This document shows positions 36,983 to 46,898 of a DNA stretch of 64,000 nucleotides, piece by piece (within the stretch, counting starts at the first letter, position 1; each line of letters starts with the position of its first letter). Below the pieces are notes generated by a model. It made no database searches, was not told the DNA's origin, and saw nothing but the letters and a program-made list of their open reading frames with translations. The position numbers and the translations under genes were made by a program. Source of the DNA: Alcaligenes aquatilis. GTDB taxonomy: Bacteria; Pseudomonadota; Gammaproteobacteria; Burkholderiales; Burkholderiaceae_B. The stretch is taken from assembly GCF_003076515.1 (NCBI RefSeq), contig NZ_CP022390.1, forward strand, positions 3,108,572 to 3,172,571, in the 5' to 3' direction.

Positions 36983-37765
36983 TCAGGTTTTCCTTGTAGG
37001 GGCAAAGTTGGGTCTGGAGCGTCGTAGCCATTTCCACGCTACACCGATCCAGGCACACAGGGCAATCAGGGCAAAACCGAACCATTGCAGGGCATAGCCC
37101 CGGTTCTTTTCAAAGTCGATATTCGGGTCGGGCCAGTTGGTTTGCAACTGCGAGGCGGGGGCGGTCTGGGCCAGCACACGGGGCAGTACAGGCAGATCAA
37201 TGCGGCTGCGCAGATCTTCCAGGGCCAGGTTCTGCACCACAGGGGGCGTACCAGAAGGGCTGGGCAAGTGCTCGGGCAAGGGACTGCTGCCTAGCTCAAA
37301 CAGACGCGGCACGCGTTCCAGTAATTCACCGGAGATGGTCTCGGAGCCGGACGGTGCGTCCGGTACGCTAGGCGCCTGTCCCGGTACGCGAGCTAGCCAA
37401 CCTCGGAGTACGAGCAGGCTGGAGCCTGCCAGATCACCTTCGTCCAGCACAAAAGGAGTCGCAATCCAGTAGCCCGGCTTACCTTTGAAATTGCGATTAT
37501 CCAGGAGTACAGTTAACTCACTGCGCCAGGAGCCGTGCACGGCGACAGACTGCCACAAGGCACCTTTATCCAGGCTGGCCTGGGAATCAATATGAAGGGG
37601 AGCTTGTTGGCGGCCTTGTTCAATTTGTTGTGCCAGGCTTTGACGTTCCTGTGCGCGGCTCAGTTGCCAACGCCCCAGGCTAATGAACAGCAGCATCAGC
37701 AAACCCAGACAAACCAGGGCAAGCAGGGGTCGAGTCGAAGAAGAACGAGAATTGTTGCTGGACAT
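36983..37765 (-). CDS. SURF1 family protein
   Basis: A 260-residue assembly factor for heme-copper oxidases: N-terminal helix (LLALVCLGLLMLLFISLGRW, with the GRWQL SURF1 signature), periplasmic domain containing GKPGYWIATPFVLDEG and LVLRGWLARV, and a C-terminal helix (WFGFALIALCAWIGVAWKWL). SURF1 assists heme a insertion into subunit I. The ATG at 37765 is used; the longer frame would overlap the divergent DUF2909 gene. Confidence 0.92.
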   Translation of the reverse strand: MSSNNSRSSSTRPLLALVCLGLLMLLFISLGRWQLSRAQERQSLAQQIEQGRQQAPLHIDSQASLDKGALWQSVAVHGSWRSELTVLLDNRNFKGKPGYWIATPFVLDEGDLAGSSLLVLRGWLARVPGQAPSVPDAPSGSETISGELLERVPRLFELGSSPLPEHLPSPSGTPPVVQNLALEDLRSRIDLPVLPRVLAQTAPASQLQTNWPDPNIDFEKNRGYALQWFGFALIALCAWIGVAWKWLRRSRPNFAPTRKT

Positions 37766-37793
37766 CCATTCAACCTGAAGCGGGGGAGACGTA

Positions 37794-38000
37794 ATGCGTG
37801 TGCTAGTTCTGATCGTGTTTCTGGGGATTATTGTGTCGCTGGGTTCGGCCCTGGTGTATTTGATGCGGGACCGGGGTAACTCCAATCGCATGGCCTATGC
37901 CTTGACCTGGCGAGTGGGCTTGTCCGTGGCCCTGTTCCTGTTTGTGTTGCTGGCCCATTATCTGGGTTGGATTGAAAGCACCGGCGTGCCCTTGGCCTGA
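37794..38000 (+). CDS. Twin-transmembrane protein (DUF2909)
   Basis: A 68-residue protein with two hydrophobic helices (VLVLIVFLGIIVSLGSALVY and VGLSVALFLFVLLAHYLGWI) around a short basic loop, the DUF2909 pattern. The ATG at 37794 has GGGGAG 6 nt upstream. It is the only plus-strand gene inside the oxidase cluster, divergent from surf1 (28-bp gap) and convergent with ctaE. Its position is conserved in related genomes as I recall; the role is unknown. Confidence 0.82.
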   Translation: MRVLVLIVFLGIIVSLGSALVYLMRDRGNSNRMAYALTWRVGLSVALFLFVLLAHYLGWIESTGVPLA

Positions 38001-38034
38001 GGTAAAAACCCAGGCCCGAAGAAATGGGCCTGGG
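38001..38034 (-). terminator. Terminator of ctaE
   Basis: CCCAGGCCC (38009-38017) and GGGCCTGGG (38026-38034) pair over 9 bp. On the minus strand the hairpin is followed by TTTTT. It ends the ctaC-to-ctaE transcript, so surf1 needs its own promoter. Confidence 0.8.
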
Positions 38035-38044
38035 GCATGAATCA

Positions 38045-38920
38045 CTAGAACCAGTAGACGTACAGATACAAGCCCAACCACACCACATCCACAAAGTGCC
38101 AATACCAGGCGGCACCTTCAAAACCAAAGTGGTGCTCGGCGGTAAAGTGACCGCGCATCAACCGTATCAGCATCACCGTTAGCATGGTGGCACCGATAAT
38201 CACGTGAAAGCCGTGAAAACCCGTCAGCATATAGAACAAGGCCCCATAGGCGCCGGAGGTGAACTTCAGGTTCAGTTCGGCGTAGGCGTGCAGGTACTCG
38301 TAGGCCTGGCAGGCCACAAAGGCAAAGCCCAGTGCGACCGTCATGAACAGCCAGAAGATTGCGCTGCTACGCTTGCTGGCGCGCAGTGCATGGTGAGCGA
38401 TGGTCAGGGTAACGCCCGAGGTCAGCAGCAAAGCCGTGTTGATCGTTGGCAGCCATAGCGGGCCAACTGTCTGGAACGGAGCGATCGTGCCCGCTGGCCC
38501 CTGATTGGGCCATGTCCCGGTAAAGTCCGGCCAGAGCAGGGCGCGGTGATCCAGATCGCTTAACAGCGGTGTGGAAATTTCGCGGGTATACCAGAGCGCC
38601 CCGAAAAAAGCGGCAAAAAACATGACTTCGGAAAAGATGAACCAGGACATACTCCAGCGATAGGAGATGTCTACGCGTGTGCTGTTCAGGCCCGTTTCGG
38701 ATTCACGCACGGCGTCGCTGAACCAGAAGAACAGGACCAGCAGGAAGCTGAGAATCCCGACCAGGAACACCCAGAAACCGCCCGGCCAGTTATTGATCCA
38801 GGTTGCCGCACCCAGCAGCGTCAGACATAGGGAAAGGCTGGCGCGTACCGGGTGTCCCGACAAGCCGGGGACGTAGTAATACGGCGCCTTGGATGGGTGA
38901 GCCGTAGTCTCGACATGCAT
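38045..38920 (-). CDS. ctaE: Cytochrome c oxidase subunit III
   Basis: A 291-residue inner-membrane subunit with seven helices. The opening AHPSKAPYYYVPGLSGHPVR, WSMSWFIFSEVMFFAAFFGA with its conserved glutamate, and FHGFHVIIGATMLTVMLIRL are classic COX3 segments. It supports the catalytic core and the proton-uptake path. The ATG at 38920 has GAAGGAGAA upstream. It follows DUF2970 in the operon and is followed by a terminator. Confidence 0.96.
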   Translation of the reverse strand: MHVETTAHPSKAPYYYVPGLSGHPVRASLSLCLTLLGAATWINNWPGGFWVFLVGILSFLLVLFFWFSDAVRESETGLNSTRVDISYRWSMSWFIFSEVMFFAAFFGALWYTREISTPLLSDLDHRALLWPDFTGTWPNQGPAGTIAPFQTVGPLWLPTINTALLLTSGVTLTIAHHALRASKRSSAIFWLFMTVALGFAFVACQAYEYLHAYAELNLKFTSGAYGALFYMLTGFHGFHVIIGATMLTVMLIRLMRGHFTAEHHFGFEGAAWYWHFVDVVWLGLYLYVYWF

Positions 38921-38970
38921 AGTGTTCTCCTTCGGGTCATGTGCCCTGGGGCACAGTATCCGGCCAGGGT

Positions 38971-39195
38971 TCAGCCGGCCTGACCAATGAACCAGCGGGC
39001 CACCATAATCAGGCCCACAACGAAAACAACCGTGGCGATCAAGGCGGCAATAATCAGATAGACCGGATTGATCTTGGCAATGTCCTGTTCATGGTCGCTG
39101 CCACGACGGACTCCAAAAAAACCCCAGGCAATGGCTTTCAATGTCTGGAAAAAACTGAGCTTGCGCCGTGTGAGGTCCCGAAAATCGTCATCCAT
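38971..39195 (-). CDS. DUF2970 family membrane protein
   Basis: A 74-residue protein: basic N-terminus (LTRRKLSFFQTLKAIAWGFF, which is the DUF2970 signature) and one C-terminal helix (LIIAALIATVVFVVGLIMVA). It starts one base after the stop of the preceding small gene, and its ribosome site lies in that gene. It is found between ctaG and ctaE in many betaproteobacteria. Role unknown, presumably oxidase assembly or membrane insertion. Confidence 0.85.
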   Translation of the reverse strand: MDDDFRDLTRRKLSFFQTLKAIAWGFFGVRRGSDHEQDIAKINPVYLIIAALIATVVFVVGLIMVARWFIGQAG

Positions 39196-39196
39196 A

Positions 39197-39310
39197 TCAC
39201 TGTCCTAGAAATTGACTGCCTTTTAGAAAGGTCCAGGCCATGATGGCAATGACGAACACGGCCAGGAGCAATCCCAGACGGCGGTTGCGACGGCGTTGTT
39301 CGGGGGTCAT
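39197..39310 (-). CDS. Cytochrome oxidase small assembly protein
   Basis: A 37-residue single-helix protein, MTPEQRRRNRRLGLLLAVFV then IAIMAWTFLKGS. GGAGGAA lies about 6 nt upstream of the ATG at 39310, a very strong site. In related genomes this small gene is followed by ctaG (Cox11-type copper chaperone); here DUF2970 follows directly and ctaG is not between them. Confidence 0.8.
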   Translation of the reverse strand: MTPEQRRRNRRLGLLLAVFVIAIMAWTFLKGSQFLGQ

Positions 39311-39326
39311 GGGCGTTCCTCCAGTG

Positions 39327-40934
39327 TTACTTGACGACAGGGGGGACTTCAAAGGTGTGATGCGGGGCGGGCGAGGGCACCGTCCATTCCAGACCTTCTG
39401 CGCCTTCCCAGGGCTTGGCACTGGCCACTTCCCCTTTACCGCGAGCGGCCTGGATCACGATGTAGATCAATAGCAGTTGCGACAGGCCAAACCAGAAGGC
39501 GCCAATGGTGGCAATCTGGTGGAAATCCGTGAACTGACCAGCGTAGTCCACATAGCGGCGTGGCATGCCTGCCAGACCCAGAAAGTGCATGGGGAAGAAG
39601 GTCACGTTGAACGAGATCATGGTGGACCAGAAGTGGATCTTGCCCAGACGTTCGTTGTACATGCGGCCTGTCCACTTGGGCAGCCAGTAGTAGGCACCAC
39701 CAAACAGGGCAAAGAGCGATCCGGCTACCAGCACATAGTGGAAATGAGCCACCACGTAATAGGTGTCGTGAACCGCAATATCAATGGGGGCTACGGCAAG
39801 GATCAGGCCGGTAAAGCCGCCAATCGTGAACACGAAGATAAAGCCGATGGAAAACAGCATGGGCGTTTCAAAAGACAGCGAACCGCGCCACATGGTGGCC
39901 ACCCAGTTAAAGATTTTCACCCCGGTCGGAATGGAAATCAGCATGGTGGCGTACATGAAATACAACTGCCCGGTTACTGGCATGCCGGTGGTGAACATGT
40001 GGTGCGCCCACACCAGGAAGGACAGAATTGCAATGGCGGCGGTTGCATACACCATGGAGGCATAGCCAAACAGGGCCTTGCGCGAGAAGGCCGGCACGAT
40101 GGCCGACACAATCCCGAAGGCCGGCAAGATCATGATGTAGACCTCGGGGTGACCAAAGAACCAGAAAATGTGCTGGTACAGAACCGGATCGCCACCACCG
40201 GCTGCGTTAAAGAAGTGGGTGCCAAAGTGGCGGTCGGTCAGCAGCATGGTCACGGCAGCGGCCAGCACAGGCATGACCGCAATCAACAGGTACGCGGTAA
40301 TCAGCCAGGTCCAGCAAAACAGCGGCATTTTCATCAGCGTCATGCCAGGGGCGCGCATGTTCAATACCGTCACCACAATATTGATGGCTCCCATGATGGA
40401 GGACGCGCCCAGAATATGAACCGCAAAAATAGTGAAGTCCATGCCGGGGCCCATCTGCAAGGACAGCGGTGCATACATGGTCCAGCCACCGGCAGGTGCG
40501 CCGCCCGGCACAAAGAAAGATGCGGTAAACAGAATCGCGCCCACGGGCAGCAGCCAGAAGCTGAAGTTGTTCATGCGGGCAAAGGCCATGTCCGAGGCAC
40601 CGATTTGCAACGGAATCATCCAGTTGGCAAAGCCCACAAATGCCGGCATGATCGCGCCGAAAATCATGATCAGGCCGTGCATGGTGGTGAACTGGTTAAA
40701 CAGCTCGGGCCGGAAAAATTGCAAGCCCGGCTGGAACAGTTCTGTACGCAGCAGCAAGGCCAGCACGCCGCCCTCCAGCAACATCACAAAGGAGAAGATC
40801 AGGTACATGGTCCCGATGTCTTTGTGATTGGTGGCGAACAGCCAGCGACGCCAGCCGCTAGGGGTGGCATGGGCATGATGGTGATCATCATGTCCGCTCG
40901 GGTTCGCTACATGGTCGACGGTGACGCTACTCAT
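39327..40934 (-). CDS. ctaD: Cytochrome c oxidase subunit I
   Basis: The catalytic subunit, 535 residues, twelve helices, carrying heme a, heme a3 and Cu[18 protein letters not shown] holds the CuB histidine crosslinked to tyrosine; [18 protein letters not shown] holds two heme-binding histidines; [15 protein letters not shown] holds the first heme a ligand. This is an aa3-type A-family oxidase. The ATG at 40934 has AAGGAG 6 nt upstream. The preceding gene is ctaC. Confidence 0.97.
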   Translation of the reverse strand: MSSVTVDHVANPSGHDDHHHAHATPSGWRRWLFATNHKDIGTMYLIFSFVMLLEGGVLALLLRTELFQPGLQFFRPELFNQFTTMHGLIMIFGAIMPAFVGFANWMIPLQIGASDMAFARMNNFSFWLLPVGAILFTASFFVPGGAPAGGWTMYAPLSLQMGPGMDFTIFAVHILGASSIMGAINIVVTVLNMRAPGMTLMKMPLFCWTWLITAYLLIAVMPVLAAAVTMLLTDRHFGTHFFNAAGGGDPVLYQHIFWFFGHPEVYIMILPAFGIVSAIVPAFSRKALFGYASMVYATAAIAILSFLVWAHHMFTTGMPVTGQLYFMYATMLISIPTGVKIFNWVATMWRGSLSFETPMLFSIGFIFVFTIGGFTGLILAVAPIDIAVHDTYYVVAHFHYVLVAGSLFALFGGAYYWLPKWTGRMYNERLGKIHFWSTMISFNVTFFPMHFLGLAGMPRRYVDYAGQFTDFHQIATIGAFWFGLSQLLLIYIVIQAARGKGEVASAKPWEGAEGLEWTVPSPAPHHTFEVPPVVK

Positions 40935-41009
40935 GCTTGACTCCTTGCTGCACTCCCCCTGGCCGTAGTCAGGGATGGATTGATAGTGTGATAGGCGGTG
41001 CGCGCAGAA

Positions 41010-42170
41010 TTAGCGCTGTTGCTGGACATCGGCGGGCATCACGACAGGATCAGGCCCTTTGCCCGCGTTGCCCCAGGCATTGCGTGTGTAGGTAATGACC
41101 GCTGCAATCTGAACGTCGTTAAGTTGATTGCGGAAGGCGGCCATCGCGGTGCCAGGGTGACCATTTAACACCGTGTCAATCTGGCCTTTTTTGGGGGCAA
41201 GGACAAACTTCGTATCGCCATCCAGAGCGGGGAAGGTGCCGGGCATGCCTTTACCGTTGGCCTGGTGGCAAGCCACGCAGTTTTGCGCAAAGATCTGTTG
41301 GCCGCGCTCGATCAACTCGTCTTTTGTCCACTCTTTATTGGGATCGTCGGCCTGGGCAGTCATCAAGTCGTTCTGCTCTTTGGCCCACGTGTCGTAGTCG
41401 TCTTGCTCCATCACTTGCACCACGATGGGCATGTAGGCATGGTCCTTGCCGCACAGCTCGGCACATTGGCCACGGTAGGTGCCGACCTTATCCGCACGGA
41501 ACCAGGTATCGCGCAAAAAACCAGGGATGGCATCTTGCTTGACGCCAAACTCGGGCACCATCCAGGAATGGATGACATCCTCGGCAGTGAGCATGACGCG
41601 CACTTTCTTGTTGACCGGCACGACCAGTGGCTTGTCCACTTCCATCAGATAGTTGGGGCCAATGGGTTCGCGACCTTCAATCTGGGCGCGGGGGGTGGAC
41701 AGGTTGGACAGGTATTTCACGCCCGTGGCTGGGCCGTCCAGATACTCGTAGCCCCATTTCCACTGATAACCCGTGACCTTGACGGTCAGATCGGCGCTGC
41801 TGGTGTCCTTCATGGCCACCACCGTTTTGGTGGCAGGCAGCGCCATGCCGATCACGATCAGAAAGGGGATGATAGTCCAGGCTACTTCCACCCCCAGGTG
41901 CTCGTGAAAGCGCGCGGCAATTGCACCCTTGGACTTGCGATGCCGGATGATGGAATAGAACATCACACCGAACACGCCAATAAAGATGATGGTACAGATA
42001 ATCAGCATCATCCAATGCAGCCAGGCAATGTCCTGGGCGATGGGGGTAACCCCGTTATGCAAATTGAGCTGATTGACACGGGGGCCACCTTCCATATTGG
42101 TGACCTGAGCCAAGCTAGGCCCTGCCGTCGAACAGGCGGTCAGAGCAAATAAACTTCTCCACATCTTCAT
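41010..42170 (-). CDS. ctaC: Cytochrome c oxidase subunit II fused to cytochrome c
   Basis: A 386-residue exported protein: signal peptide ending SLAQ, two membrane helices, and a CuA cupredoxin domain with ligands H201, C236, E238, C240, H244 and M247 (QCAELCGKDHAYM). A C-terminal class I cytochrome c domain carries C298-VA-C301-H302. The fused heme domain is typical of caa3-type subunits and lets it accept electrons from cytochrome c. It is first in the operon, 275 bp from the divergent NUDIX gene. Confidence 0.95.
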   Translation of the reverse strand: MKMWRSLFALTACSTAGPSLAQVTNMEGGPRVNQLNLHNGVTPIAQDIAWLHWMMLIICTIIFIGVFGVMFYSIIRHRKSKGAIAARFHEHLGVEVAWTIIPFLIVIGMALPATKTVVAMKDTSSADLTVKVTGYQWKWGYEYLDGPATGVKYLSNLSTPRAQIEGREPIGPNYLMEVDKPLVVPVNKKVRVMLTAEDVIHSWMVPEFGVKQDAIPGFLRDTWFRADKVGTYRGQCAELCGKDHAYMPIVVQVMEQDDYDTWAKEQNDLMTAQADDPNKEWTKDELIERGQQIFAQNCVACHQANGKGMPGTFPALDGDTKFVLAPKKGQIDTVLNGHPGTAMAAFRNQLNDVQIAAVITYTRNAWGNAGKGPDPVVMPADVQQQR

Positions 42171-42445
42171 TGTTGTCCCTCTTTTGGTGTTGCCATGCCA
42201 AACCGGGGTTCGGCTGCGTCAACGCTCCGAAAAATCCAACGCTGGAAGAAACTGCTGTGTTGCAGTGGCGGGCTTGTGGCAGCTAAGTGCTGGTCCGCTC
42301 GAAGTTTTTAATTGCTTATTTGTTCACGGAAATTATATAGAACTTGCTTTAGCCTTCAAGGGCAGGGTATGTCCCTAGACGACAAGGTTGGACTAAACGC
42401 TACAAAAGCCGTAACGGAGCAAGGCTTGAATTACAATCGCCGACT

Positions 42446-43273
42446 ATGACTTTGTTCCAGAACCGATCACTTACTCAGGCCTTGCGTCAGCGCATGGCCA
42501 GCCTGACCAGTCAGCTGCAACAATTGCCCCCGCCGGGCAGCCGTCCTGTCACTGTTGATGGGCGCGTGGCCGGATGGATCACCCCCAAGGCCGCTCGTTG
42601 TATTGAGCCCTTGCCCGGGGTCTCGATTGAAGAAGATGTCTTGCGTCTGAGCGATTGCCCCAGCCAGGAACTGAGCTTGGCTCAGGTCCTGGATCAGGTC
42701 GCCTTGCGTTTGCAGGAAGGCGGTTGCATCCGGGCCTGGCGTGACGAGTTGTTGGACGTGGTCGGAGAAGGGCAATGTCTGTCCCGCATTGAACGTGGTG
42801 CCGTGCGGCCCTTGGGTTTTCTGACGCAAGCGGTGCATTTGAATGGTTGGTCCACAGACGGCCGAATCTGGGCCGCGCGTCGTTCCCCCACCAAATCGAC
42901 AGACCCGAATATGTGGGACACGCTGGTCGGGGGATTGGCGGTCAGCGGTGAATCGTTGCAGACCTCCCTCATACGCGAAAGTTATGAAGAAGCAGGTTTG
43001 GCCGAGTCCGTGCTGGTCAATTGCACCCCTTTGCGCGTGTCCTTGCGCATGCATCGTCGCCTGCCGGAAGGCTATCAGGTGGAGAACGCCCTGGTTAGCG
43101 ATTGCGTGCTGGCTGACGATGTGCGGCCCCGCAATATGGACGGCGAGGTTAGTGAGTTTCGCTTATTGACGCTGGATGAAGCCTGGCAAATGATAGAAGC
43201 AGATTTGTTCACCCTGGAAGCGCAAGTGGTGCTGATCGACAGCATCAAGCAGCATCTGGACAAGCTGGCCTGA
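42446..43273 (+). CDS. NUDIX hydrolase (DUF4743-type)
   Basis: A 275-residue protein. An N-terminal DUF4743-like region of about 120 residues is followed by a NUDIX domain with the box GGLAVSGESLQTSLIRESYEEAGL, written here in parts: GGLAVSGE, then RESYEEAGL. All catalytic residues (E, RE, EE) are kept. WAARRSPTKSTDPNMWD before the box is typical of thiamine-diphosphate-type or Nudt hydrolases of eukaryotic TPK-linked architecture. The substrate is not known. The 275-bp gap upstream shows no clear operator. Confidence 0.88.
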   Translation: MTLFQNRSLTQALRQRMASLTSQLQQLPPPGSRPVTVDGRVAGWITPKAARCIEPLPGVSIEEDVLRLSDCPSQELSLAQVLDQVALRLQEGGCIRAWRDELLDVVGEGQCLSRIERGAVRPLGFLTQAVHLNGWSTDGRIWAARRSPTKSTDPNMWDTLVGGLAVSGESLQTSLIRESYEEAGLAESVLVNCTPLRVSLRMHRRLPEGYQVENALVSDCVLADDVRPRNMDGEVSEFRLLTLDEAWQMIEADLFTLEAQVVLIDSIKQHLDKLA

Positions 43274-43317
43274 ACCTGGGCATTACCGGGCAGGCACCAA
43301 CCTGATGGGAGCGACGC

Positions 43318-44211
43318 ATGAACCCGAATCCTTTTGGTATACCTGATTTCAATGCCCTGGGCAGCGGCAACAATCCATTGCTGCGCAGCATGGATATGAT
43401 GGCGCAGGCCTGGAAAAACATGGCCAGCGGGGGAGCGGGCGATGTCGGCTCGGGCATGATGCCCAGCTTGTCCCCTGATGATCTGGATCGCCGTATCCGT
43501 GACTTGCGTGCAGTGGAGAGCTGGTTGCAGTTGAACCTGTCCATGCTGAGCACCACCATCCAGGGGCTGGAGATTCAGCGCTCCACCCTGGCGGCGATCA
43601 AGACCATGGCGCAGCAAGGCACCCAGGCTGCTGGTGGGAAAAATCCTTTTGAAGCCTTTATGGCTTTCAATCCCATGGCGGCCGGTGCTGCAGCGGCCGA
43701 GAGTGCCGCCAGTGTCTCGAGCACCCAGCCTGGGGTCAGTCAGCCTGAAACCGCAGCGCAAACGGCCTTCCAGCAAGCATCGGCACAGCCACAACAAGCG
43801 TCGCCACAGCCCGACGCGGCTGCCAATCAGGACAGCTCCAAAGATAAACAGCCCGGCGCTCAGCAGGACGCAGGTGCAGGTAATCCCGCTGCGCAAGCGT
43901 GGTGGAACATGCTGCAACAGCAATTCGATGCCATGGCGACCGCTACAGCCGCATCGATGCAGCAGGTGGAAAACTATCGCCAGCAGGCGACCAAGGCCAA
44001 AGCGGCCGGGTCGGCCAAGCCCCCTAAACCGGCCGCCGCCGATGCCCAGACTTCTGCCAAGACCAGTGCTCCGGCAACAGCCAAACCGGTAAAAACGGCC
44101 GCAAAAGCAGCGACTAAAACGGCGGCCAAGGCGGCCACCAAAACGGCGGCTAAAAAAACCGCCACGCGCAGCACCAAAAGTAGTACCAAAAAAACGGATC
44201 GACCAACCTAG
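43318..44211 (+). CDS. phaM: PHA granule regulator PhaM
   Basis: A 297-residue protein. The N-terminal about 110 residues (PFGIPDFNALG, DLDRRIRDLRAVESWLQLNL) match PhaM of Cupriavidus, which binds PHB synthase PhaC and anchors granules to the nucleoid. The middle is Gln/Ala/Pro-rich. The C-terminus is a histone-H1-like array of AAK, TKT and ATK repeats that binds DNA (TAAKAATKTAAKAATKTAAK). GGGAG lies 6 nt before the ATG. glmU follows. Confidence 0.88.
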   Translation: MNPNPFGIPDFNALGSGNNPLLRSMDMMAQAWKNMASGGAGDVGSGMMPSLSPDDLDRRIRDLRAVESWLQLNLSMLSTTIQGLEIQRSTLAAIKTMAQQGTQAAGGKNPFEAFMAFNPMAAGAAAAESAASVSSTQPGVSQPETAAQTAFQQASAQPQQASPQPDAAANQDSSKDKQPGAQQDAGAGNPAAQAWWNMLQQQFDAMATATAASMQQVENYRQQATKAKAAGSAKPPKPAAADAQTSAKTSAPATAKPVKTAAKAATKTAAKAATKTAAKKTATRSTKSSTKKTDRPT

Positions 44212-44224
44212 TAGGTAAATTTTT

Positions 44225-45595
44225 ATGCTTAATATCGTGATTCTGGCAGCAGGCATGGGCAAGCGTATGCAGTCTGACCTGCCCAAAGTACTGCACCCTA
44301 TCGCCGGCAAATCCATGCTGGCCCACGTGCTCGACAGCGCACGTGAATTGGAGCCGGAAAAAGTTGTGGTCGTGGTGGGGCATGGCGCCGAGCGCGTTCA
44401 GCAAACCTTCGCTCAGGCCGAGCTGGCCTTTGCCTTGCAGCAACCTCAACATGGCACGGGCCACGCTGTACAACAGGCTGTGCCTGAACTGGTCGGTGGC
44501 GACCAGCAAGATGACGCCACGCTGGTTCTGTATGGCGACGTCCCTCTGGTCCAGGCTGACACCTTGCGACGCTTGTTGGCCGCGCGTGGCCAAGGCGTGG
44601 CTGTATTGACTGAAACGCTGGCAGACTCCACCGGCTATGGCCGCATCATTCGCGGTGCTGACGGTTCCGTGCAACGCATTGTTGAGCACAAAGATGCCAA
44701 CGACGCCGAGCGTGCCGTGAAAGAGGTCAATACCGGCATTTTGGTGGCGCCCACGGCCCGCCTGAAAGACTGGTTGACCCGCATTACCAATGACAATGCA
44801 CAAGGCGAGTATTACCTGACCGACATCATCGCCTTGGCGGTTGCCGATGGCGTGTCGGTGCAAGCTGCTCAACCCGCTGCTGGCTGGGAAACCCTGGGTG
44901 TGAATAGCCGCATTCAACAGGCTGAGCTGGAGCGTTTGTGGCAAGCCGAGCAGGCCCGTCGCTTGCTGGAAAAAGGCGTGACACTGGCTGACCCGGCCCG
45001 CTTTGATCTGCGCGGCACACTGGAATGTGGCCGCGATGTGTTCATTGATGTGGGCTGCGTGTTTGAAGGCAAGGTCGTGCTGCAAGACGGCGTGCGTGTT
45101 GGCCCGCATAGCGTGCTGCGTGACGTGACCATCGGTGCTGGTACACAGATCGAAGCCTTCAGCCATCTGCAACAAGCCCAGGTTGGCGAACAAGCCCGTA
45201 TCGGCCCTTACGCCCGCCTGCGTCCAGGTGCTGTGCTGGCCAATCACACCCACGTAGGCAACTTCGTGGAAATCAAGAACACCCAACTGGGCGAAGGCTC
45301 CAAAGCCAATCATCTGGCCTATATCGGTGATGCCGATGTGGGGCAGCGTGTGAACATTGGCGCGGGCACCATCACCTGCAATTACGACGGCGTGAACAAG
45401 TTCCGCACCGTGATTGGTGACGATGCGTTCATCGGCTCCGATACGCAGTTGGTGGCCCCGGTGACCGTAGGCCGTGGCGCAACGATTGGTGCGGGTACGA
45501 CCCTGGTGCGCAATGCACCGGATGATCAGTTGACCCTGTCGCGTTCGGAACAGCGCAGCGTGTCCGGCTGGAAGCGCCCGGTTCGTAAATCTTGA
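44225..45595 (+). CDS. glmU: GlmU bifunctional enzyme
   Basis: Makes UDP-N-acetylglucosamine by acetylating glucosamine-1-phosphate and then uridylylating it. The 456-residue product has the N-terminal pyrophosphorylase signature [19 protein letters not shown], a linker helix, and a C-terminal left-handed beta-helix with hexapeptide repeats ([20 protein letters not shown]). It supplies peptidoglycan and LPS. glmS, the first enzyme of the same pathway, lies 2.1 kb downstream. Confidence 0.97.
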   Translation: MLNIVILAAGMGKRMQSDLPKVLHPIAGKSMLAHVLDSARELEPEKVVVVVGHGAERVQQTFAQAELAFALQQPQHGTGHAVQQAVPELVGGDQQDDATLVLYGDVPLVQADTLRRLLAARGQGVAVLTETLADSTGYGRIIRGADGSVQRIVEHKDANDAERAVKEVNTGILVAPTARLKDWLTRITNDNAQGEYYLTDIIALAVADGVSVQAAQPAAGWETLGVNSRIQQAELERLWQAEQARRLLEKGVTLADPARFDLRGTLECGRDVFIDVGCVFEGKVVLQDGVRVGPHSVLRDVTIGAGTQIEAFSHLQQAQVGEQARIGPYARLRPGAVLANHTHVGNFVEIKNTQLGEGSKANHLAYIGDADVGQRVNIGAGTITCNYDGVNKFRTVIGDDAFIGSDTQLVAPVTVGRGATIGAGTTLVRNAPDDQLTLSRSEQRSVSGWKRPVRKS

Positions 45596-45703
45596 TGTGT
45601 GTTAGCCCCTCTTTGGTATGGCCCCCTTTGCGTTGCAAGGGGGGGCGTGCTGCCTGCTTTGGTGGCATAGCAAGCCCGGATGGGCGGATTCTGGGTGGTC
45701 GCC

Positions 45704-46822
45704 ATGCGCATTCTGCAGCTTAATTTCGAGCGCGGCTGGCGCGGTGGCGAGCGGCAGACCTTGTTGAGTCTGCTGCATATGCAGCAGGCTGGCCATCAGG
45801 TCAGCTTGCTGGCCAGAGGCGATGAGGAATTGGCCAAGCGTGCCAAAGAGCAGGGCTTGAGCGTGGTGGAGTGTGCCTCTGTGGGTGCCGCACTGCGCTA
45901 CTTGCTGGTACATGGCCGTGGTTTTGATATCGTCCACTCTCAAACCGCGTCCTGCATGAGCTGGTTGGCCCTGCTGCATTTCTGGCTGCCCAAGCGGGTC
46001 GTCTTTACACGTCGCACGGCTTTTCCGGTTGATCGTAAACGTATCGAGCAGCGTAGTGGGCGGCAAGCAAGCATCCCCTTAAGTTCCAAAGAGCGCCGCA
46101 CGCGCTGGAAATGGCGCAAGGCGGATCGCCTGGTGGCCATCAGTCAGGCAGCGGCAGCCGAGCCGCGTCGCCTGGGTTTTTCTGTAGACGTGATTCCCAG
46201 CGCCATTGACTATGTGGAGCAGGACGACGCCTATGTGAACCACTTGCGGCAGCGTTGGAATCCGCAAGGCTTGCACGTTCTGGGGACGATGGCAGCATTG
46301 ACGGCAGAGAAAGATCCCTTGACCCTGATTCGTGCCGTTCATGCCCTGTATCAGCGTCGTCAGGACTTTGTGTTTTTGCATTTTGGTGCGCCTGGTTCCG
46401 AGTCCTTAGCGGCACAGGAACTGATTGTGCAATTGGGCCTGGAGTCCTGCTACAAGCTGGCGGGTTTTGAAGCTCGCCCTGAACAAGCGTATCGCCTGAT
46501 GGATGGCTTTGTCTTGAGTTCCCGGCATGAGGCCCTGGGTTCCAGTGTCCTGGATGCGTTCGTGTATGACGTTCCCGTGACGGCGACGATGGCGGGGGGC
46601 TTGAGCGAGCTGCTGGACAATGGGCGCGGTACCTTATGCGCGGTAGGGGATGCGCAAGCCATCGCCCAGGCTTTGGACGCCACTTTGAGCAATCCGACGG
46701 CCGCGCGGCAACAGGCCGCACTGGCACATCGCTGGGTGCAGCAGGAGCATGACCCCGCTGTCATGGTGCAGCGTTACCTGCGTCTGTATCAGCAACTGGT
46801 GCAACAACGCGCACGAACCTGA
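45704..46822 (+). CDS. Glycosyltransferase family 4
   Basis: A 372-residue GT-B glycosyltransferase. The N-terminal domain starts MRILQLNFERGWRGGERQTL; the C-terminal domain has the GT4 donor-binding run DGFVLSSRHEALGSSVLDAF with the E-x7-E pattern, followed by TATMAGGLSELLDNG. The acceptor is unknown; LPS or exopolysaccharide synthesis would fit. The ATG at 45704 is preferred on homology grounds; 45680 would add eight residues. A GC-rich hairpin around 45621-45646 precedes it. Confidence 0.85.
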   Translation: MRILQLNFERGWRGGERQTLLSLLHMQQAGHQVSLLARGDEELAKRAKEQGLSVVECASVGAALRYLLVHGRGFDIVHSQTASCMSWLALLHFWLPKRVVFTRRTAFPVDRKRIEQRSGRQASIPLSSKERRTRWKWRKADRLVAISQAAAAEPRRLGFSVDVIPSAIDYVEQDDAYVNHLRQRWNPQGLHVLGTMAALTAEKDPLTLIRAVHALYQRRQDFVFLHFGAPGSESLAAQELIVQLGLESCYKLAGFEARPEQAYRLMDGFVLSSRHEALGSSVLDAFVYDVPVTATMAGGLSELLDNGRGTLCAVGDAQAIAQALDATLSNPTAARQQAALAHRWVQQEHDPAVMVQRYLRLYQQLVQQRART

Positions 46823-46898
46823 ACGCGGCTGTTTTAATCTGCTTCTGCGCGTTCTACTCTTTGCTCTTGTGCTGACCTTCACGTGTGTTTTAATTCCT

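Noticed and set aside
39477..40940. Long plus-strand ORF (487 residues), His/Gly-rich
   Set aside because: Exactly antisense to ctaD, low-complexity, no ribosome site or family match.
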